Assembly: GCA_951802195.1 (NCBI GenBank)
Contig: OX637624.1
Location: 1,240,001-1,304,000, forward strand
Reading direction: 5' to 3'
DNA from: Tausonia pullulans
Taxonomy: Eukaryota > Basidiomycota > Tremellomycetes > Cystofilobasidiales > Mrakiaceae
DNA length: 64,000 nt
In this document: one piece after another, positions 29,348 through 41,270 of the stretch
Numbering within the stretch: position 1 is the stretch's first letter
Layout: each line of letters begins with the position of its first letter
Translations under genes and position numbers: made by a program
The notes under the pieces: generated by a model
What the model was told of the DNA's origin: nothing
Databases searched by the model: none
The model's input: the letters and a program-made list of their open reading frames with translations, nothing else

Positions 29348-30170
29348 GATGATTTAAGTGGGTTGGGTGGGTGGTGGTTGAGGCTGAGGGAATAAGAAGC
29401 CTCCGCCTGCCAGCCTACCTCCCCCGCGCGTGTGGTGACGTCGTCAACTGACACCCTTCCGCGCACTTCAGGGCTACATGATGATGTCGAGGCTCTGCTG
29501 ATGATCCGCAAATCGCTATTTCGGGTGCAGGCAATAGGATCAAGCAATCTCGAGCACCAACAACCCCTTGTCGACTGGAACAACTCCTGACGAGACTCGA
29601 GAAGGTCTCAGGACGGGAATCACCGCCAAGGTGGCCTTGTTGCATGCACCTGGGATTCCCCCCTGTCTAAAGACGTGATTGATCTGCGCGCGGACGCTGA
29701 AACTGGAGGCCTGGATCCCTCATCGTCACTCCCTCGTGTCACACGCCTGATTATAACGTTAAACAGTCATGGTGTGGCGGGGCCGGGCAATGACAGCTCG
29801 TCCCAATGCGCGCTGCGCTTGACTCGCTCGATCCTCTTTCGATCTGAGTAGTCCACTACTGTGCTGTGAGAGCGCCATATTTGAGCGGGGAGAGAGGAAG
29901 GTTCTAGGCGTGCTGCACTGTGTGGCGCTCGCGCACTTGCACAGCGGGCTGAGAATCTCGATTAAGCGAAGGCTGCGAAAAGAGCATTGACTTCATCTCT
30001 CAGATCATGTTAACTCGTTTATACCGGGAGAGTCCCCCGATCCTGTAGCAGAAGCATGCCAGCTAAGCCAAACATCGCAACGAGCGGAGACTCGGCGCAC
30101 ACACACTCCTCGGATGGTGGCGCAGGCCAACATCGAGACTTGACGGCTGCCTGCATGCTAAGATCTCGCT
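29348..30170. other. Intergenic region left of the 650-bp repeat
   Basis: This is the upstream region of the DUF4112 gene. No coding exon, RNA gene or repeat is recognised. Confidence 0.5.
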
Positions 30171-30817
30171 GATTCGCCACGTCGGCTCTACGCCTGGCTG
30201 GCCACCCCGCGCCTGCACTCCTGCGTCTGCGATGCGACCTTGTCTTCCACTCGACGTGTTTCAGATGATCTGCGCGGTTTGCACTGTGCAGCGTCGTCTT
30301 TCCGTGCTCAGAATCCCTCTCCTTCGTCCCTTCTTCCGCCACATTGCCCCACGCTCCTTGCTTCGTTGTCCCTCCTGCTCTTCCCATTCGTCATCGTCAT
30401 CTGCCTCGCACTTGTTGCCTTTTCATCCTTTCCCCTCGTGTCTCATCATGCCACACCCCCTTGGTTTCTCGTCCTTCTCGTCCTTCTCACCCCCTCTACC
30501 CTCCATTGTTCGCGCTCCTCATCCATAAAAACGCTCGGTCCATCGTAGATTCCGCACTGCATTCTGACTATCATGTGGACTGGACAGATCTGCCGAAGGT
30601 CTGAAAGCGAACCCGTGCCACCTCCACCGCTTTCGCTCCACTCCACTGCCGACGCCCATGTTCTCACCCATCCTCCTCAGTCCCTCGACCCCTGGGCCGA
30701 TCCGAACGGTGCACTGCAGGCCGCATATCCCTGTCAAGTCTCAAGGTGAAGCGAGCCAGCCGTAGGTCAACCCTCAGCTACGTTACGGGTCTCAGATTGG
30801 TCGGCCACCTCTCTCAA
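30171..30817 (+). repeat. Dispersed repeat of about 650 bp, copy 1
   Basis: This recurs in inverted orientation at 44598-45244; paired coordinates sum to 75415 from about 30200 to 30817. Apart from a 3-bp indel near 30193 and a few substitutions the two are nearly identical. The copy is C/T-rich in the middle (TTCTCGTCC units near 30465-30490) with a CATAAAAA motif near 30525. I see no terminal repeats of its own, no poly(A), no convincing target-site duplication and no credible coding frame. The type is unknown. Confidence 0.9.
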
Positions 30818-32026
30818 GGATCCCGACGAGGCAAACACCATGAGGGCCTGGATTAGCTCGGCTGCCATCTTCAAGAAAATATGATTTGTAAATCTGAAGT
30901 TCCAGCAGGATGTCAAAGTCAGAAAAGAAGCCGTCGAGGTATAAAACCTTAAGTTCGTGGTGTCTGGAGACGCCATACATACATTGTCGAACGATTTATC
31001 CAGGCTGATCATTTGGGATGAGATGAGCTCTCTCCCGATCATTTGGTTGTGTGACCTTATCCCTCAATCCCCATTAACGCCCACGATGGAGCGTCGGGAA
31101 TCAAATATGAGAAATATCGCTTACATGTCTTTTTCATTGGCGCCGATGACCTCCGGCCAAAAGCGACAGGGTATGAGTCGTGGCTTCTAGCAAGAGACTG
31201 GCGGAAGACATTCGGTGCAAATGCAAAGTTGGCGGCTACCCTCTACATGCGGGGCTGCGTAGAGATGGCGTCGCAACCCTCCCTCTCCAGCCCCCTAGTT
31301 TCCTCAGGAGTTCACTTGACGGGATGTTGAGTGGGAAAGTCCTTTCCCCACACGGGCTCAATCTCCATGAACCTTCCGCCTTCGCGGTTTCCCAGCTCCC
31401 CGTTGCGTTCTATCTTGAGTCTCCTTCTGACGTCCATCTCACTTTCTGACACAGAGCAGACAGGTTCAATACCTTCCCTATAGGAACTAGGTGCACTTCT
31501 AGCGGGAAATGTGTGTTGTTATCTGCCAACACTTGAGCACCCTTCCGAGGAACGAGGAACTGACTGACGCCCAAACCGCCCTCCGGCTTCCCTCCAGCTC
31601 TTGGACGACAGGCATCGGCCGGCGCTCAGATGCGTTGGTGACTCTCGTGTCACTTGCAGACAAGCAGGGATTCCAACCCCGCTGGCGGCCAACTCACCGA
31701 CGACCGTTGAAGCCACGGAGTCGGATGACAGGCGCAGCTCTATGCTGAGCGCACCCCGCAACTAATGGCAGAAGGATTTTCAGCCTTCCATGGTTGGTTT
31801 ACCTATATCGCATGAAGAGCCTTGCTACAACCAATTAGGAGAATCTCTCATCTATTTTAGTCCAGGTCGGAAGGAAACACAAGGTCGGATGCGTCGGCAG
31901 ATCGGATGAGCCTCGCCCGATCCTCGGTACTCGGGCACGCACGCGTGGTCAACTCGCTTGCTTCGTCGCCGACTATCCCGCTCAGACGTAGCTGGCCTCC
32001 TTGAGCTTGAATGCTAGAGCCGAAAT
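30818..32026. other. Intergenic region upstream of the DUF1399 gene
   Basis: No gene, RNA or repeat is recognised. Short frames only. Confidence 0.5.
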
Positions 32027-35000
32027 ATGTCTCCCACCAACGCCCACATGCTCACCAGCACAGACTCGAAAGAACAGCCCCCTTTCTACGCCTCCCGCGC
32101 CTCCGAAATCCAGAGTCCGCCGGCCTACTCGTCGACGACAGCTGGCTCGTCCTCAGCGTCGACAGCGGCGGTCGGTCCCAGCTCGCTCTCTCTTGCGCCC
32201 TACCCGCACTTCTCCACAGCTTGCTCATATAATGTCTCTTTTCAGACCCAGCTCCCGGCGTCGTTCAAGATCAATGGCCGGGACGTGACCCCTCGTCCGT
32301 CGCATCGCAGTGCTCATCATGCACGCGTCGTTCTCGGCCTGGGGCTGATCCGGAGGTTCCTCTCCTTGCAGGCATCGATCTCGCGGACGTCAAGAGCCAC
32401 CTCTTGCTCGTGAGCGACGACTTTCGCCTGCCGAATTCGAGCACATTCATGATGGTGGCCTTGGTTGGTTGATCTTGCTCGCCCCAGCTCGGCGCTTTCC
32501 GCGCACTCCGGGGTCGAGTCTCGACGCTCTCCGCGCACTCCTCCCTCGAAGGCCTTGGGCCGACGTTCGATGCTGAAGCCAAGTGGTCGCTCTTCGTCAA
32601 ACGAGGTGAGGTCTTGGAACCGCCCTTTCGCCGCTCGCAAGATTTTATGCTTAAAAGGATCTTGTTTCGAACCAGCTGTCTACCGATTCGAGCGCTGGTT
32701 CGCCGCCCTCGAGCGTGCTCGCATAGCCGAGGGTGCGCTCGCCTCATCCAAGCTTTCGACGGAGGAGCTCCCGCCACTTGGTACAGTCCACGTTTCACCA
32801 CCTGCCTTCGCCGTCGCTCTCGCTGACTTTTTGACAGACATTCTCATGGTCTGGCATTCGTGTGAGTCTTCGGTTCAACTCAACGCGCCCACTTTCCTTT
32901 TCTCATCTCCTTCGCAGACTGCCTCAACCCTCGTACATACGCCTCGGATCTCACCCGCCGGCCGTACCTCGCCGCTCTCGCGAGCTTCCCTCTCCATGAG
33001 GGTGCGTCCCTTGTCGATCCCTCGACTCACGACTACGCCTTCGGCGCCGCCCAACAGGCCGTTTACGCCATCCTCATGGGCGGCAAGTCTAGCCCAGACC
33101 TCCCGATGACGACCGCCCTCTCCGACGTGCTCGAGGGCCCACTTGAATGCCCTGCTTGTGCAAACCCATGTCACGGGATCCCATGGCTGAGTCGACCAGA
33201 GCCTGGCAAGCCAATCCAGCCATCTGAAGGCGTCAAGTCCGTCCCTAAGGACCGTGGCGGCTCTGGCGGTCGAGGTTTGCCGATTCTCCGGGGGGTGGGC
33301 GTTGGGTACGGCTGGGCCCAGACGGAGTTCCTCCACACGTGTGACGCGTGCGGCCTCGCGTTCGGCAAGGATGCTCTGTGTGTGCGCAAGCTCGGCAATG
33401 ACTTGGCTCCTGCGCTCAAGAATGGCAGCCTCCTCCCGTTCGTGAATTGTCGCCCTGCTTCTCTATATTCTTCCCTCGAACTAACACACTCCTCTTCCTC
33501 ACGTTCAGGTCGTTCACCCTCGAAGCTTCCACCGGCCTGCCCCCAACAACCATTTCGACGCCGAGCCTTTGCTTCGCCATCGTCCAGGAGTTCGCGGCCG
33601 TCTTCCCCGACCCGTCCAACCCGGCACGGACGAGCCGAGCGACGCAGATGCGTGAATTCTTCTTGGCGGCGTCTATGCAAGATTTCTGGCAAGCGTTTGA
33701 CGTCGGAGTGGCTGCTGGTCGGATCCCCCGTGGTCTGACGACGTCGAGATGGATGAGCAAGTGAGTGTCGCTTGGTTCTCCTCGTCAGACTTTGTGAGCA
33801 GTGACCAATAAGGTCTCTTCTGCCAGGCTCTGGCCGCGCTACACGTTTGACGCCTCCTTTGGCATCGAGCTCGTTGGTGCCGTCCTTCGCCAGGGTTCGT
33901 TCATCGTCAAGATGTCGGATGAGTTGGGCTGGACCGAGGCCGGTCGATTCGAAGAAAACCCCTACCTGATTACACGCGCCATTGGCAGGTGAGATGGCCG
34001 TCATCGTCTCCAACTCTCTCCTTCAGGAGCACGCCTTGCGCTGACATTTCGCACGACAGATATCACGCCTTCCTCGATCTCATGGCGGCCAAGCCCATGA
34101 GCTTCTTCTGCCCGACGCTCGACATTGACCTCGGCTGGCACACGCACCAGCTGATGACGACGAAGTACCGGAACGACATGATTGCCTACACGGGATCCTT
34201 CCCCGATCATGACGACAAGGTCGAGGAGGGCGCCCTCGACCTCTCCTATAGGGTGACTGCCTCAGCCTGGCGTCAGCGCTTCGGCGTCTCCTACTCGACC
34301 TGCGGATGCCAGCCGATTGAGCAGGATTCTCCAGGGACCAAGCTGCTAGGTTTACTACTGAAGAAGAAGAAGAAGGACACCCAGCAGGGCCCGATGGACG
34401 GAGACCGGGTTGACGATGACGAGCGCGATGCCTCCCATCCTTCCAACCACAACCGGGTTGTCCTCGTCGGCAACCCGCGACTCGTTCAGAGCAAGAAATA
34501 CCGCACATCGGAAAGGTAAGCACGCTAGGAAGCATGTCCGCTGACGTGGCTGGGCGTGATTTGATCCTGATTCGGTCACCCAACAGGCGCAAGCACGACG
34601 CCATGGTGGAGAGGGCCTGGCGCAAGGCGAATCCGGACCTCAAAGCCTCAGAACGGAGGTGAGCCCACCTAGAGACGTTTGCTGCCGACCCAACTCATTC
34701 CTCCTTCCCTGCCGCAGGAGACACGATAACAATGTCTTCCTCACTGAGTCGCCTTACACGGCTACTGGCTACTGGGGCGTCGGCCTTACCACTACGGACG
34801 CTGGAGCAGCCGCCTGGGGCATGGGCCCAGAGTGTGACCCGGAGTGTCAACCAGGGGATGACATGCCTCGTGGGGCGTGTGCCGCAGGGGCGGGTTATGC
34901 CGGTGCTGGCTTCTGCGCTGTCGGGGGCATCGGGTGGGCAGGTGGGATGGGCGCAAATGGGATGGGGGGCGGATTTGGGATGGGGGGCGGAGGTATGTCG

Positions 35001-35170
35001 GCCAGTTGTGGTGGTGGTGGCGGAGGGTGTGGAGGTGGAGGTGGAGGTGAGTCGGCATGCTGCTCGAGCGAGCGTGCGCTTTTTCTCCCTTCTGATCTGG
35101 CCTGATCGACTGACGACGATGGTGATTGCTCTCTACAGGAGGTTGTGGCGGTGGTGGAGGGGGCATGTGA
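32027..35170 (+). CDS. Glycine-rich domain-containing (DUF1399/GRDP) protein
   Basis: Roughly ten short introns. After a Ser-rich start (MSPTNAHMLTSTDSKEQPP) it shows LPASFKINGRDV, DLADVKSHLLL, the RFERWFAALE helix, and two hallmark motifs of the DUF1399 family: DILMVWHSYCLNPRTYASDL, and TLDIDLGWHTHQL with a GCQP-containing stretch after it. Basic low-complexity sequence (KKKKKDTQQGP), a RKHDAMVERAWRK segment and a C-terminal domain dominated by Gly (GGGFGMGGGGMSASCGGGGG) follow. Plant members (AtGRDP) act in stress and hormone responses with RNA-binding proposed; the fungal role is not known. The last small exon lies after a 3' intron and ends GGGGGM at 35170. Confidence 0.85.
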
Positions 35171-35539
35171 AAGTCTCCCATTGCGTTTCTGTCTTCTGTC
35201 ATGTTTGGCTGATGACTGTCAGATTTCGCGAGGTCGCTGGACAAAGCTTGCGGGATTGTAGCATGCCTCTTGCTTCGACCCTGACCTGCCTTCCCGCCTA
35301 TGACTTCTTTTCTCTCCCTGTGACATATTTAGCCTTAGTTCCTATGGGCGACCCTCTCGCACACGAGTGCTTCGCGTCCGAACTGCTTGGCAGTAGCTAG
35401 CTAGGGAGAAGACAATCGTTCTGTTTGGAGATACCTCTTTGTTCGTCTTTGATGTCCTCATCGAAAATAAGCCACTGCCATCGTGCTCCGTGATGCAATG
35501 GTTACAAAAAAAATGAAGTCATTTTTAAGCCAGCTTGAA
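35171..35539. other. 3' flank of the DUF1399 gene
   Basis: This holds a probable 3' UTR and nothing else recognised. Confidence 0.5.
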
Positions 35540-36240
35540 AACGAGATTCTCGGCCTTGCATCAGCCGGCCGCTCTTGAGGATCTCAAGACCCTCGTAGAC
35601 GCCTTCGAGGCCAACTGGCATCGCACAAAGCTGCTGGGGACTTGTACTCGGCCGCCCCGGCTCCTTCCTTCCAGCCCTCGAGGAGCGGAGGGAGTTCCAC
35701 CGGGACTCACTGAAGGAGACCTGCGCAGTCCTCCGGCATAGCGGGGAAGTTGCAGGCGTTGGCGAAGTCGAATCAGTAGCGCGCGCACTCGTCAGACTGA
35801 AGTCGCTCGCCTCCAGCAGGGGGGGGGGGGAGAAATAGACGAGAGAATCGCAGAGACAGCATCGGGATAGACGAGCATGAACTTGAACTCGGCCGCCGTT
35901 GGTTCCGATGACGTCTATACGATATTCGTTCGTTGTTAGCACCAAGGCTCACCTCCGTCAGGATGATCTAGCGTTCATCACTGCAGGCATCGGTTGATAC
36001 GTCCGAGCCCGCACAATTGTAGGCCGCCCAGGTGCCAGTCTGGCTGGCGACCTTCTTGATCGCCTTGACTACATCGGCGTCCCGGTAGTCGAAACACTCG
36101 ATGATACTCAGACCATGAGTCGAAATGAAGGCGCGATAGCAACGTTTGGTCAGAGCTGCTGCAAACGCCGGGCTCCAGTGCACGCTTGTCAGCCTGCCTG
36201 TGAAAACCTCAGGATCTTCGGGCTCAGGAGCAAATTGCAT
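35540..36240 (-). pseudogene. Remnant of a zinc-type medium-chain dehydrogenase (CipB-like)
   Basis: On the minus strand, three separate short stretches in order recall the C-terminal half of fungal zinc-binding dehydrogenases of the CipB/trans-enoyl reductase type. They are ECFDYRDADVVKAIKK followed by AYNCAGSDVST (Rossmann part), AEFKFMLVYPDAVS, and GLEGVYEGLEILKSGR near the end. They lie in different frames and are separated by a stop at about 35970 and by a C homopolymer near 35820. I see no N-terminal catalytic domain with its GxGxxG or zinc ligands anywhere upstream. It is therefore most simply a truncated, decayed copy. A short spliced gene is possible but less likely. Confidence 0.5.
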
Positions 36241-36849
36241 GTCTTCTCACTGTGACCTGTTGACTGAACTTCTGACAGAATCAGGAGGAGAATCAGTGAT
36301 CTAGTGCCTGATGAAGGAAGCGTTGACGGGCAATTAAGTATTGGAACGAAATCCCTTCACGCTCAGTGCCACCTCGGGCAGCGGCCAGCCATGACTGACC
36401 AGCTGCATCGCTATCTTCTCCACCTCATAGGCTCTGTGATGTGTCCTCCTGTCCTCGTTCGTCCATCCGTCTCGCGAGAGAAAGAGAAGCGCGCGCCCAC
36501 TCGCGGTTTTTGTTCCATCAGAACGGCGCTCAAATCTTCCTGGCCATCTTTCGCCGCTCGCCCATCACCTTAATTGATGACTTGGTCACAATACCCTGAA
36601 AAAGGCTTAGTCACGACCTTGGTATTTCAAGGAGGATTGCTGGCTGCGCGCGACGTGCGCTGAGTTCGAAGGCCGGCGGCATCTGCCGTGTTCCGGCCCC
36701 AGTGCGTGCACGATGCGTCTTCGCCTCTCACCTTCGACGTTTGCCGGCTCTCTTTCCGCCAGCTGCTACCCCCTCTTCCAAGCTTTGTCCCCCCAGAGAT
36801 AGCCGCCATCTCTCTCTCTGTGGTCCCCTCCACCCGCTCTCATCCGCCA
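36241..36849. other. Intergenic region upstream of the methyltransferase
   Basis: No gene recognised. The last 100 bp before the methyltransferase ATG are C/T-rich, as in a fungal promoter. Confidence 0.5.
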
Positions 36850-37719
36850 ATGTCCGAATCCGAACCAAAGAACCCCATCGTTCAGATCATCGCCGAGCAC
36901 GGCAAGCACGGCTGGGACCTCCTTTGGAAGGCAGACCTCACTAGGTGGGACCGTGGAGAGGCCGACCCCTTCCTCGTCAGCTTCCTTCGGTCCCCACCAG
37001 CCGAGGTGGAAATCCCCAAGGGAGGGATGGGGCTGGTCGCTGGATGTGGACGCGTAAGTCGACGCGCACCTCTGCCCTCCCTATTTCACCCCGTGATAAT
37101 CTCTCTGCTCACCACAGGGCTACGACGTGGCCGCCCTTGCTGAGATCGGTGACCACAAACGACCAAGTTGGGGACTCGATTTGTCAGCGAAGGCCGTGAA
37201 AGCGGCGCAAGAGTACGTCCGCGTTGATGCGTCGAGTCTGCAGTGGAACAGCGCTGACATCGAACCTCCCTCCCCCTCTTTACCCTCAGGTGGCTCGCCT
37301 CCCACCCGCGACTCGCAGACAGCAAACCCATCGAAGTCCGTCAAGCCGACTTTTTTTCTTTCGAGCTGCCATCCGAGGGCTTCTCGGTGAGTTATCTCGC
37401 TTGCTGTTCCAGCGACAACTTGACTCAACTTAAACGCTGCTGCTAGTTCGCCTGGGATCTCACCTTCCTTTGCGCCCTTCCGCCGGAGATGAGGAATCGC
37501 TGGGCCGACCGCTACACTGAGCTCCTCTCTCATCGGCCGGACTCCCTCCTCCTCTGCGCTTGCTGGCCCATGTCAAAGGAAGAAAACCAGGACACGGGTC
37601 CGCCATGGATTCTCTCGCCGCAGATATACCGAGAGTTGCTCGAACCCCGCGGATGGGTTCTCGCTTGGGAGACAGAGATGGGCGATCGGGGCCGACTTCT
37701 CGCCTGGAAGAGGGCATGA
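36850..37719 (+). CDS. Thiopurine/thiol S-methyltransferase-family (TPMT) protein
   Basis: A small SAM-dependent methyltransferase. Three introns; the start MSESEPKNPIVQIIAEHG at 36850 is the first in-frame ATG after the C/T-rich leader. GWDLLWKADLTRWDRGE, the SAM-binding GLVAGCGRGYDVAALAEIG with the acidic residue in GLDLSAKAVKAAQE, and then ADFFSF...FAWDLTFLCALPPEMR match the TPMT superfamily (PF05724-like). In fungi and plants this group includes thiol and halide/thiocyanate methyltransferases that volatilise or detoxify sulfur and halide ions; which substrate is used here is inference. The end is WETEMGDRGRLLAWKRA. The length, about 220 residues, is usual for the family. Confidence 0.87.
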
Positions 37720-38899
37720 GAAGATGAATGTGGAATAGCTTCTTTGCTCGCTCTTTGGGTGCCAGGGAGCTGTCGAGCAGCCTGGCGGATTGACAGACAT
37801 TGGTTTGTCGCCGAGCTTCTTCGCCTGTTCCGTGCCCTGACCAAAGAGGAGTCATCGCGATCGTTTAGAAGACGAGACACGAAGATGAAACTTGGGAGAA
37901 GAATCAGAGTGTGATGCATGCTCGTGCAGTGTCAACAGGAAATCTGCCTGCCATCCATGAAGCGATGCTCATGTTCTCTTGCCTTCGGAACTCACCGAGA
38001 CCACCACCGAAGGCGATGGCTTCAAGCCTCACCTTTGCACGTTGATCATCCTCAAGGCGATGAGCTTGGTCCCAGCTTCACCTGGTGTCACGGATGAGCT
38101 CGTTGCTATCGAACGCAAGTTGGAGATCGACATGGAGGCTTTCTCTGGCCAGGGCGCCACAGCGTCATGAGGATCTGGTAGATGCGGCCAACGTGAGCCT
38201 CTCAACATTCGTCCTTGTGACCGAAAGTATCGCACTCAGTTAGGACCGCGTGTTGATTCTGAGACCCTCGGGCTGGGTGAAGACGCCATCGGCGGTGGAT
38301 GTGGAGTCGTCGCACTCAGCGGTAGGCCGGCCCATCCTCAAGACCCTCGGAGTTCATATGAGCTTAAGGCGAAGTTGGGGAACAAGCTGATGGGAGGTCC
38401 AGGCTTGAAGAAAATACAGAGGCGATGATCGCTTGCCCTCCCAGCACAGAAACGAGAGACGATAAGGGAGGAACGGAGATAGATCGTCGGCGGCCAGAGC
38501 AATCTGGTGGACAGACAGACCACTGGGGCTCACAGCGGGCCTCCTCCGTCTTCGTGCTTTCTGCTGCTTCCTCCGCACTATACGCTCGTTCTATTCATCA
38601 ATGATGTCTTTCCCTCTAGTTAGGACGAGCGATGAGACGAAGGATATTCGCCAAAATTTCAGCCTCGGTCTCTCTATTCAAGTCATCGACCGATCCACCT
38701 TTCTTACTGGACCAGACCGAAGGGATAACATGCCCATACAATGATTTTAAAGACCGCGCAGGGTCAGAAACAACTAGAGGGGTTGCCAGAGGCATACAAA
38801 GAAGGATGGTCGTTACGAGCACACAAGATAGGAATGGTGAGGAGAGAAAGGTAGAGCAAGACAGCAGCTCAAAGGGAAACCAAATAAGAACGAAAATGT
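37720..38899. other. Convergent intergenic region
   Basis: This lies between the ends of the methyltransferase and the permease. A 63-codon frame at 37979-38170 has balanced composition but no relative I know. Nothing else is seen. Confidence 0.5.
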
Positions 38900-38989
38900 C
38901 TAGAAGATGACACTGCCAACCTTGCCGTACCAGGTCGTCGGGACCGGCTCGTCGTAGGTGTCGGCTTCAATCTCCTTGATGTTGGTACT
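38900..38989 (-). other. In-frame continuation of the permease beyond its TAA
   Basis: 29 sense codons and a TAG follow the TAA in the same frame. They read STNIKEIEADTYDE then PVPTTWYGKVGSVIF, a hydrophilic tail like those of fungal amino acid permeases, where such tails control ubiquitin-dependent turnover. I found no intron with correct phase that would skip the TAA. Confidence 0.6.
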
Positions 38990-41270
38990 TTAAGGCACAA
39001 AGAACTGAGGGTCAGTCAGGGCGCTCGAGAAGTCATCGTTCACGAAGGGGTCCAAGACGCACATGAAGTCCATGTTCTCGGCCTTGCGCCACTCAGTCTT
39101 GGAGATGATCTTCTTGCCGATGAAGAGAAGGGGGAAAAGACCGAACGGAATGTAGTTGGTGAGGAAGTCCGCGGTATTCCACTTGTCCTTAAGGAAGACG
39201 GTCCCTACAAAACAAAAGGATTGTCAGCACAGCACTAGGAGTCAGAAAGGACGAAATAAATAGATGAAGGAGACTTACAGCCTGAGAAGAACGTGATAAT
39301 AAGGATCATAAAGACGGCGTAGTATGCCAGAGGAAGTGAGAGCCGGTTGGAGTAGGGGAGGATGCTGCGAGAGAGGCCCTGGGCCTCCATGCCGGCGCGG
39401 AAGCGGATGTATGTGACCGAGATTGCGAGCCACGAAATGAGACCGGCGACGGCCGTCATATTGGCAAACCAATTGAAGACCTTGTTGGATCCGGAAGAAA
39501 CACCCATGTAGGCGAGGACTGGATGGTTGAAGATCAGCAGGGAGGTAAGGGAGCCGTGTGGATGGAGAAGCGCAGGTTACGAACAGGAGAAACAGCAAGC
39601 GACGGCAAGAGCGACCCAGGGAAGACCTCGCTTGGTGGTTTTGGTGAAAATTTTGGGAAGATCGCCGTTAAGAGCGATACCATAGAGGGCCCGGGATGAG
39701 GTGTAGAGGTCGGAGGACGCGGCAGACCAAGCAGAGGTGATAAGACAGGCGTTGATGATGGAGGGAAGACCCTTGATGCCAGCGTTCGAGATGGCGATGA
39801 CCCAGGGCGACGAAAGGGCGTCCGAAGTTGATCCGATACGCTTCTCGTCTGAGCGACAGATAATGCCGATGATGAAAGTACCCAGGATGTAGAACAGGAG
39901 GATTCGGACATAGACGCGGCGGATAGCGCGAGGGAGGCTGCGACGGGGGTTCTGAGCCTCTCCGGCGGTGATCGCAACGATCTCAGTGCCTGTGATTTAC
40001 CAAGATGATCATCAGTAACCGATCAGGATCGAGTGACGCATGGCGCAATGGGACATACCAATGAAAGAAAAGGCGGCTTGGGTCTGGAAACGTCCGTTAG
40101 GGGTCGGAATGTCAGCAGAGAGAGGGATAAGGTGGCACAAGGTGGTACGCGGCGCGCAATAAGACGTACGAGGACGGCCCAGAATCCGAGGAACTGTCCG
40201 AGCGTTCCCGGAATATCATTGAACTGATGGAGGGGTCCTGGGTTCTTCCAGTAGGAGAAGCCAATGTACTTGCCGTCCGGTCCGGCGCCGCAGTTGATGG
40301 CAATGCCGCAGATGATGAGACCGATGATGGTGAGAACCTTGATGGAGGCAAACCAGAATTCGCACTCGGCGTAGGCGCGGGCACCGAAGAGGTTGATGAC
40401 AATGACGATGATGAGGCAGACGGAGATCCACAGGGCGTTCGAGTAGGCGGTGGTCCAGTAGTTGATGAGGATGGCGCAGGCGGAAAGCTCGGCGGGGAGA
40501 ATGATGAGCCAGTTGTACGCGTAGTTAAAGGAAAGAGCGAAAGCCCACGCGGGGTCGACGAAGCGGTGGGCCTGTAGAGAGAAAATCAGATGCGGGATCG
40601 GATGATGCCAGAAGGACAAAGGAACGCACGAGAGCGATGTGGCCACCCTCTATCGGGAGGTAAGAGATCATCTCTCCGAGTCCAATCATGACCGAGAAGC
40701 AGACGGATCCCATGATGGTGTAGCCAAGCTGAGGGGAAGACGCCTTGTTAGCAGGAGGCCTGCCAGGGAGGAAGATGGGGGCTAATGCACTCACGAGGAG
40801 TCCGAGGGGGCCACCGTTGTGGAGGGCGCCACCGGTTCCAAGGAAGCTGAAGGAGGGACACGTGACATCCCAGTCAGCCCGCGGCCAAGGTGGCATGCAT
40901 GCCGCTGTGCATGGAGTGGATTGCTCACAGTCCGGTACCTGTGATGAGCAGAGAGATGTCAGAAACCAAGATCACAGCGCGAGGTAAGAAAGAGAGGGAA
41001 CAGGAGGAAGACTGACCGATAACACCTCCGATGGAACTAGATAGTGAGACAGGAAGGAGAGAAGAGGGGGCAGAGTCAACTCCGGTCCGGCAGCTGTCAT
41101 CTTCGTGCTTTCTTCAATTGCCGGACTCACATCATGGCAATGTGCCGCGACTTCATCTGGCGCTTGAGACCCTGTCTGGGCAGGGCCTCAGTCTCGTAGG
41201 CGCTAGCGGGCTCGACGTAGGTCTGGAAGTTGCCCTTCTTCTCGGTCTCGAAGTCGACGACGTTCGACAT
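38990..41270 (-). CDS. Amino acid permease (APC superfamily, YAT family)
   Basis: A plasma-membrane proton/amino acid symporter with about 12 membrane helices. The start is the ATG at 41270 (MSNVVDFETEKKGNFQTYVEP); many introns, several only 50-80 bp. Hallmarks: QGLKRQMKSRHIAMI and SIGGVIGTGL (helix 1), GYTIMGSVCFSVMIGLGEM, ALSFNYAYNWLIILPAELSA, the SFIGTEIVAITAGEAQNPRR segment typical of the YAT family, SAWSAASSDLYTSSRALYG, and the late WFANMTAVAGLISW. The frame meets TAA at 38990-38992 after DPQFFVP, but the same frame continues 29 codons (STNIKEIEADTYDEPVP...) to a second stop at 38900, and that tail looks like a family C-terminus. The substrate is not predictable; Dip5/Gap1-like acidic or general amino acids are likely. 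Confidence 0.88.

Noticed and set aside
30171-30817. Solo LTR
   Set aside because: No TG...CA ends and no convincing target-site duplication at either copy. The ends are not sharp enough to classify.
38990-39060. An intron that would skip the permease TAA
   Set aside because: A 56-bp GT...AG candidate exists, but its phase puts the downstream exon out of frame at once.
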